Source: Candidatus Competibacteraceae bacterium (GTDB taxonomy: Bacteria; Pseudomonadota; Gammaproteobacteria; Competibacterales; Competibacteraceae). From it: 13,697 nucleotides of DNA. The stretch's first letter is position 1; the number at the start of each line of letters is the position of its first letter. Position numbers and translations under genes: made by a program. The stretch lies in assembly GCA_016712625.1 (NCBI GenBank), contig JADJQQ010000008.1, forward strand, positions 1 through 13,697, read 5' to 3'. Shown here piece by piece: positions 9,277-13,697 of this stretch. The notes below the pieces were generated by a model that worked only from the letters and a program-made list of their open reading frames with translations, made no database searches and was not told the origin of the DNA.

Positions 9277-9471
9277 CTAGGCATCGGTCGCAGCGGCGCC
9301 GCCCCGTACCGGAGCAGTCTCGCCGCCGACCCGTTCATAAGCGGCTTCCGTCACCGGGTCGACGCTGGGCCGGTCGTCATCATCATCAGCGGGGTCAAGC
9401 CGCTGCGCGGGAAGCGGCTTTGCCGGAATCGGGGGGTGCGCCCGCATTTGTTCAAAGATGGATGGCGGCAT
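9277..9471 (-). CDS. Small acidic hypothetical protein, 64 aa
   Basis: Starts MPPSIFEQMRAHPPIPAKPL and contains a run of five Asp (DPADDDDD) followed by RPSVDPVTEAAYERV. No membrane helix or signal is seen; it is probably soluble and partly disordered. The ATG at 9471 has a good ribosome-binding site (AGAGGAG, seven bases upstream), which favours it over the longer in-frame start at 9594, since that would overlap the previous gene. It ends with TAG at 9279-9277, just before trbA. Not recognised; it could be a small adaptor or chaperone-like partner of the transfer system, but nothing in the sequence proves this. Confidence 0.65.
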   Translation of the reverse strand: MPPSIFEQMRAHPPIPAKPLPAQRLDPADDDDDRPSVDPVTEAAYERVGGETAPVRGGAAATDA

Positions 9472-9478
9472 GGGGGTT

Positions 9479-9485
9479 CTCCTCT
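9479..9485 (-). promoter_or_regulatory. Ribosome-binding site AGAGGAG for the 64-aa gene
   Basis: AGAGGAG on the minus strand lies seven bases before the ATG at 9471 and decides the start of that small gene. Confidence 0.65.
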
Positions 9486-9529
9486 GGGGATCAGGGGGCG
9501 TTAACACGTCAATCGGCAGGCAATCTTCG

Positions 9530-10694
9530 TTACGGCGCGGACGGCAGGGAGGGTGACGAAGGGTCCACCGCAGGCGCGGAAGGGTCGTTCGCATAGGCTG
9601 AACCGGGATTCACCAGTCGGTTGGCCGACGCTAATTCCGCCAACAACGGCCCTCGTCGGTTAGCGTCCGCGCTGGCCGCAACCTGCTCGGCCAGCAATAA
9701 TTCCAGCCGTTCGCCCTGGCGGAAACGCAAATAGGTCAGGTTGAGTTGAAGCGCCGTCATATAGGCCAACTCCCGTAATACGGCGGCCTCGGGACTGCCG
9801 GCGATGCCGGCGTACCAGGACGGCGACGCATAGCGCCGGTCAACCTCGGTCTTGAGCAATTCAGCGTAGGAAATTTGCTCGGGAAGTTCGGCCAGCACCG
9901 CCGTCTGATGTTCGTCAGCTTTCGCTTCCCTGCCAGACTCGCTCAAGCCATCCGCGTAACGCGGCTGCAGGCACCCGCAGCGCCAGCGCATGGTTCAACA
10001 CATAGCGGGCCACCGATAATTGACCTTCGTAGACTTTCTTACGCATCCAAAAGCCATGCCTTGCGGCGTGCCTTGCAAGTCCGGGGGTAAATCGTCCAGT
10101 GGATAGGGATCGACCAGGTTATCGATGAATCGCCGGGCGTCCAGCACCCGATCGGGATTGAAGCTCAAGACCTCGGGCAAGTAGCTGTTCGGTCGGGTCG
10201 GATCGGGCGCTGAACCGACCCCGGAGCCGGACAGCAGGGTTTCCGCGAGAAAGGGCGCGTTGGGTCGGGTGCTGGCCTGCGTACAACCGCGTACTCCAGT
10301 TTCTTCGGGGGTGCAGTAGTCGGCCAGATAAGTGTCCACCATCGTCTGGCTGGCCGCCGTGCCGGTTTTTTCCGGGCGGCGCAGGTGATTAAACGCCCGC
10401 AGGTAAGCTTCGGTCCGGTCGCGGGCTGGACCGGCGGCGGCGGCGGCAGTCGCCGTTTCGCAGCCGCCGGTCGGCAACATAAACCGGATATCCTGTTGCG
10501 CCCGCCAGATGGTTTTTCAGTTTGACGAACTGGCGAACCATTTCGCCCTTGAGTCCCTGGATCGCAGCCACCACACAGCCATCACAATCAGCACGCGCCA
10601 GCGGCGTCATCGCCAGCCCCACGACGCCCGCCAGTAAGGCAAAGCGTCTGTGGACCCTACCACGCCACAGGATCAGGCGATATTCGCGCTTCAT
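9530..10694 (-). CDS. Exported transfer protein, TraW/IcmX-like by position
   Basis: Secreted protein of about 390 residues after repair. It starts MKREYRLILW at the ATG at 10694, preceded by GGAG six bases upstream, and has a signal peptide (FALLAGVVGLAMTPLARA) with likely cleavage before DCDGC. The mature part has several Cys (DCDGC, GGCE, DYCTPEE, RGCTQ), segments YLPEVLSFNPDRVLDARRFI and ELAYMTALQLNLTYLRFRQG, and a Pro/Ser-rich tail. The C-terminal helical region (LLAEQVAASADANR) looks coiled. Placed next to and divergent from traY/dotA, it matches the icmX-dotA and traW-traY neighbourhoods of type IVB systems, so a TraW/IcmX role is plausible, but I recognise it from context more than from motifs. 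Frame breaks lie at 10501-10503 (CCC), 10049-10052 (AAAA) and 9974-9976 (CCC), all single-base. Its Cys residues would be natural clients for the TrbB-like protein. Confidence 0.65.
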
Positions 10695-10884
10695 CGGCGT
10701 CTCCACTCCACTAATATTGCTTTTAATAAAATAATAAACAATTATTAAAAAAGCTATCCCCTTTGGAGCAATTAGCTTGCGCAATTTTCTGCAAAGACGC
10801 CTGTATCGCTACCGCCAGGATCTTTTCGGTGGATTTTACGAGGCCATTTATCGCTAACGATCCCGGATCGATCGGTTAATAACC
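10695..10884. promoter_or_regulatory. Divergent AT-rich spacer, probable promoters for both transfer operons
   Basis: This 190-base spacer separates the minus-strand operon (start 10694) from the plus-strand pair. Bases 10710-10765 are strongly AT-rich (runs such as TTTTAATAAAATAATAAAC) inside otherwise GC-rich DNA. It also holds TTGCGCAA, a perfect palindrome near 10777, and the inverted repeat CGGTTAATAACCG. I could not settle on a specific -35/-10 pair. Confidence 0.45.
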
Positions 10885-10885
10885 G
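10873..10885. repeat. Inverted repeat CGGTTA-A-TAACCG, possible operator
   Basis: Six-base arms with a one-base centre, directly abutting the GTG at 10885 that opens the plus-strand pair. Size and placement suit a regulator site, but chance occurrence cannot be excluded. Confidence 0.35.
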
Positions 10886-11274
10886 TGATTAATGCACCGC
10901 CGCATCCCCGCTCCTCCATGGCGTCGGCTGAAATCAGCGCCCACGGTGAAGACCTCAACCTTGATCCGGTGAAACATTACCAGCACCAGGCCTGGATGGC
11001 GCGGGCGTTACTGGGCGCAAGCGCCATCAGTGCAATAGTCCTGCTGCACCGTCTGCTGCTGGGCGATGGAGGCGGCGCTTTAGCCAGTTTGGGGTCGACG
11101 GCGACGTTGCTGGGTTTGGCGCTCCATCCGGCATATCGCTGCTGGACGATGCGCCACCGACCCGTGACGCCGCCGCAGGTCTTCCTCACTCATCCTCTCG
11201 ATTGGTGGCCACCGGCTGGATCGACCCCGGTGGCCTCGGAACGGAGCGCTTCCCATGACCCTGCCGACCGCTGA
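10885..11274 (+). CDS. Small membrane protein upstream of traY (TraX/IcmV-like by position)
   Basis: 129 residues from the GTG at 10885, or 118 from the ATG at 10918; neither has a strong ribosome-binding site, so the start is open. Two predicted membrane helices are visible (ARALLGASAISAIVLLHRLL and LASLGSTATLLGLALHPAY) joined by a short Gly-rich turn. They are followed by a cytosolic or periplasmic tail with FLTHPLDWWPP. The frame is intact and overlaps the traY start by 20 bases, so the two are translationally coupled. IncI traX and Legionella icmV also encode small membrane proteins near traY/dotA, which suggests the same role, but no diagnostic motif was recognised. Confidence 0.65.
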   Translation: MINAPPHPRSSMASAEISAHGEDLNLDPVKHYQHQAWMARALLGASAISAIVLLHRLLLGDGGGALASLGSTATLLGLALHPAYRCWTMRHRPVTPPQVFLTHPLDWWPPAGSTPVASERSASHDPADR

Positions 11275-12992
11275 ATCTGTATTTCACCGCCCCCAATGGG
11301 TGGTGCTTCTGATGCTGGTCACCTTATTGACGCCCACTGTCCACGCTCAAGCAGTCCCACCGCCGCCCGATCCCGCCTTTACCTTTGATCCGAATCAGAA
11401 TCTTGAGCCTACCGGCGGCGACCTCAGTCTTCAGCTGTTGGAAGGCATTCTGGGGTCAGTCATTAGCCGGGTTCGTCTGACGGACGGCCTGAACGCCAGC
11501 GATGCCGGGCCGTTTGGCGAGATGTTTTCACTCTTCAATGGCTTTCTATTGTTCCTGCTCGGGATCTTGCTCTTTATCAAACTGGTAGCTGCATTACTCG
11601 ACACGGCGCATGAAGGGGAGGCGCTGGGCCAGGATCGCTCGACCACCTGGACGCCGATTCGGATCGTACTGTCGGCGTCGATGCTGATCCCGCTGGTCAA
11701 CGGTTACAGCTTCATTCAGGTGATCGTGTTGTGGGTGACACTCAGCGGCGTCGGTCTGGCGGATGCAGTCTGGTCGACTGCAGTCCAGCAGTTCACCCAA
11801 ACCACCCTGTTTGCGCCGCCGCCCCGCCGCAGGCGCGACAACTGGCGGTCGCCATGCTGGCCTCAATGTCTGCGAGCAGGTGGTGACGGCCCTGCCGGCG
11901 CGGGGGAACCGCGCGTTACGAGGTGCGTTATGCGGCTCGCTCAGGGGCACTGGGCCATTACGAAGAACGCGGTGGGCGTTGGTCGGTAACAGGTATGGGG
12001 AGGCCGCGTGTGGCGGATTCATCATCCGTGAACCCCATCAGGATCTCGAACCGGCGCAGGATGCGACCGGCCTCGACGCTCTGGATGGGTTCCTGCACTG
12101 GGTGGCGCGGTTGTTCGGTTTCGCCGCCGATGTGCGCAAAACATTCGCAACCACCCTGATGGCGGCGCATGAGCAGGCGGCGCTCCAGTTACGCGAGGAA
12201 CTGAAGCCCTTGGCGGAACGCATCGTCCAGGGCCAGGGGGCTTTGCATGAATGCGTAACCGATTCAACGGGCCTACTGACGCATCGTCAGTGCCTGAATC
12301 TGATCGATGTCGCCGCCGAACACTATGTGGCGCATCTGCAGGCGGTGATTTTAACCGCCATCAATGGGGCAGGTCAGCGCGCCTTCACCGAGTTCACCAC
12401 GACCGCCCAGGAGGAAGGTTGGCTTTCAGCAGGCAGTTGGTTCTACCGATTGGCGGCCCTCAGCGAATATCAGAACAAGCTGGCCCTCAACGTGCCCGAA
12501 CCCTATCCGATCCGCGCCTGGGAAAAACTGCCGCGGGAGGATGTGGAAACCTATCGGCACACCCTCGATCGTCTAACCGCACTGCTCAATGAGGCGGAAA
12601 CCGATCGGGACGCCGGTCTGCTCAAAGGTGATCCGAACAACAGTCGATTGGATGACACCTCGCGCGGCTTCCTGCGCTGGACCCTGGACTGGATTCAACA
12701 TCACCTGTTCGGCACCGTGCATCCGCTGTTCGCCCTGGCCAGCCTGGGTCATGCCCTGCTGGCGGCGGTGTTAACCCTGGTGGGCGCGACCACTTTGATT
12801 CAGATGATGCCTGCCGGCAAGCTGGCGACCCTGGTCGGCGGGATGACGGAGATCTTGGGCCAGGTCGATGGAAAAACGGGTGGGGCGCTGTCACTGGGGG
12901 GTCTAATCGTGGGCATGGTGGCGCTGGCGCTGCTGGCCTTTGCGCTGCTGGCGGCGATTTACGGGTCTGATCAGGATACGCGCAAAAAGTAG
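11255..12992 (+). CDS. traY: TraY/DotA-type integral membrane transfer protein, C-terminally truncated
   Basis: Polytopic inner-membrane protein of the type IVB channel. It starts at the ATG at 11255 with a signal peptide (VVLLMLVTLLTPTVHAQA). Next come the DotA/TraY hallmark region: DLSLQLLEGILGSV, a helix FLLFLLGILLFIKLVAALL, then TWTPIRIVLSASMLIPLVNG and VIVLWVTLSGVGLADAVW. A large periplasmic domain follows, then helices FALASLGHALLAAVLTLVG and SLGGLIVGMVALALLAFALL. It ends in GSDQDTRKK at the TAG 12990-12992, about 580 residues after repair. TraY of R64 and DotA are longer, and the expected further C-terminal helices are absent in all three frames, so it looks truncated. Frame breaks lie at 11822-11825 (CCCC), 11861-11862 (CC), 11902-11906 (GGGGG) and 11992-11993 (GG), all single-base. 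Main unbroken pieces are 11255-11820 and about 12000-12992. Confidence 0.85.
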
Positions 12993-13064
12993 TAACTTCG
13001 GGTGAGCGGCGGTTGCCGTTGGGGGGTGAATCTGCTCCTGATCACGCCGATCATTCGTCGTTGT

Positions 13065-13658
13065 TCAAGGCGTTCGCCCATGGACGACCCGTTGCACGGC
13101 GCTCACGCCAATGCCGAGTTCCTGAGCGATTTTCTGGATTCCCTTACCCTGCTGGCGTGCAGTTGGATTTTCTGCTCCACGCGTTCTGACGTCCGCGGTC
13201 TGCCCAAGATCTTGCCTTGCGCCCGCGCCCGTTCCAGACCGGCCTTGACCCGCTCTCGGATCATCGCGCGCTCAAACTCGGCGAATACGCCGCACATCTG
13301 AAACATAGCCTTGCCGGCCACGGTCGTGGTGTCGATCCCTTGCTGGTGGAGGTACAGATCGATGCCCTTGGCCTGGAGATCCGACAACAGGCCCACGAGA
13401 TGTTGCAGCGAGCGGGCCGAGCCGGTCGACGGACCAAGCCATGACCACGTCCATCTCGCGGCGAACGATGGCGGCGCAGAGTCGGCCATAGGCCGGGCGT
13501 CGATCTCGCCCCTTGACGCCGCTGACGCCGCGATCGACATACTCCTCGGCGACCTGCCACCCCATGCGTCCGGCGACGCTCCGCAGCTCGTGGAGCTGAT
13601 TGTCCGGCGTTTGCTCTCCCGTCGAGACCCGCGCATAAATGGCAATCTGTTTCATCAT
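13065..13658 (-). CDS. Serine recombinase (resolvase/invertase family)
   Basis: Small serine recombinase of about 197 residues. The N-terminus MMKQIAIYARVSTGEQ carries the catalytic Ser (codon near 13625) in the YARVS motif. DRGVSGVKGRDRRPAY and VVMAWSVDRLGRS follow, then the VFAEFERAMIRERVKAGLER helix typical of the dimer interface, the GKILGRPR hinge, and a C-terminal HTH (GIQKIAQELGIGVSAVQRVV) ending HGRTP. Starts considered are ATG at 13658, 13655 and 13670; 13658 fits the family. Two single-base breaks lie at 13414-13416 (GGG; repair gives DRLGRSLQHLVG) and 13154-13155 (GG; repair gives LHAQQGKGIQKIA). With these repaired it is full length and could be active as a resolvase or invertase. 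It sits directly beyond the truncated traY end, so it may belong to an element inserted there, or to the plasmid or element maintenance region. Confidence 0.85.
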
Positions 13659-13697
13659 GCCAAAAAGCATATACCAAAAACAGATGGTTTTAGTACC

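Noticed and set aside
13677..13691. Short inverted repeat AAAAC-AGATG-GTTTT upstream of the recombinase as a crossover (res) site
   Set aside because: The arms are only five bases, the window ends six bases later, and the second and third subsites of a res site cannot be seen.

Overview
The window is a GC-rich stretch from a conjugative plasmid or integrative conjugative element. Its transfer genes are of the IncI / Dot-Icm type (type IVB secretion, MPF-I), and it most likely comes from a proteobacterium, probably a gammaproteobacterium. The evidence is three recognisable components with IncI and Dot/Icm counterparts (TrbA/DotM, TrbC/DotL, TraY/DotA) plus a periplasmic thiol-disulfide protein in the role of IncI TrbB. 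Nothing seen fixes genus or species.

Layout. Bases 1-1100 are an AT-rich remnant of an ISL3-family transposase on the minus strand; GC content rises sharply near 1250. From about 1372 to 10694 a minus-strand series of genes is read right to left: a TraW/IcmX-like exported protein (10694-9530), a 64-residue acidic protein (9471-9277), TrbA/DotM (9264-8148), an unrecognised single-pass membrane protein (8125-7605), the TrbC/DotL coupling ATPase (7605-5057), a TrbB-like thioredoxin-fold protein (5099-4145), a leader with tetranucleotide-phased repeats (about 4013-4136), two unrecognised genes (3977-2838 and 2841-2475) and an ArdC-type antirestriction protein (2475-1372). Several neighbours share TGATG or ATGA stop/start overlaps, so much of the set is translationally coupled. 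A 190-base AT-rich spacer (10695-10884) separates this from a divergent plus-strand pair: a small two-helix membrane protein (TraX/IcmV-like by position only) and TraY/DotA, which appears to lose its C-terminal part at about 12990. A minus-strand serine recombinase (13658-13065) follows.

Almost every GC-rich gene is broken by one or more single-base frameshifts. I could trace about 20, and nearly all are repaired by adding or removing one base in a run of identical bases (GGGG, CCCC, TTTT). Catalytic motifs are intact and the repaired frames read through. This fits homopolymer-length sequencing error better than gene decay, so the genes are annotated here as continuous coding regions with the breaks noted.

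Working together (inferred from families): DotL and DotM homologues form the inner-membrane coupling complex that hands the DNA-relaxase substrate to the channel. TraY/DotA and the TraW-like protein are channel-associated, TrbB would handle disulfides in the periplasm, and ArdC would protect incoming DNA from host restriction. The relaxase, the other ATPases (DotB/TraJ, DotO/TraU) and the core DotC/D/G/H proteins are not in this window.
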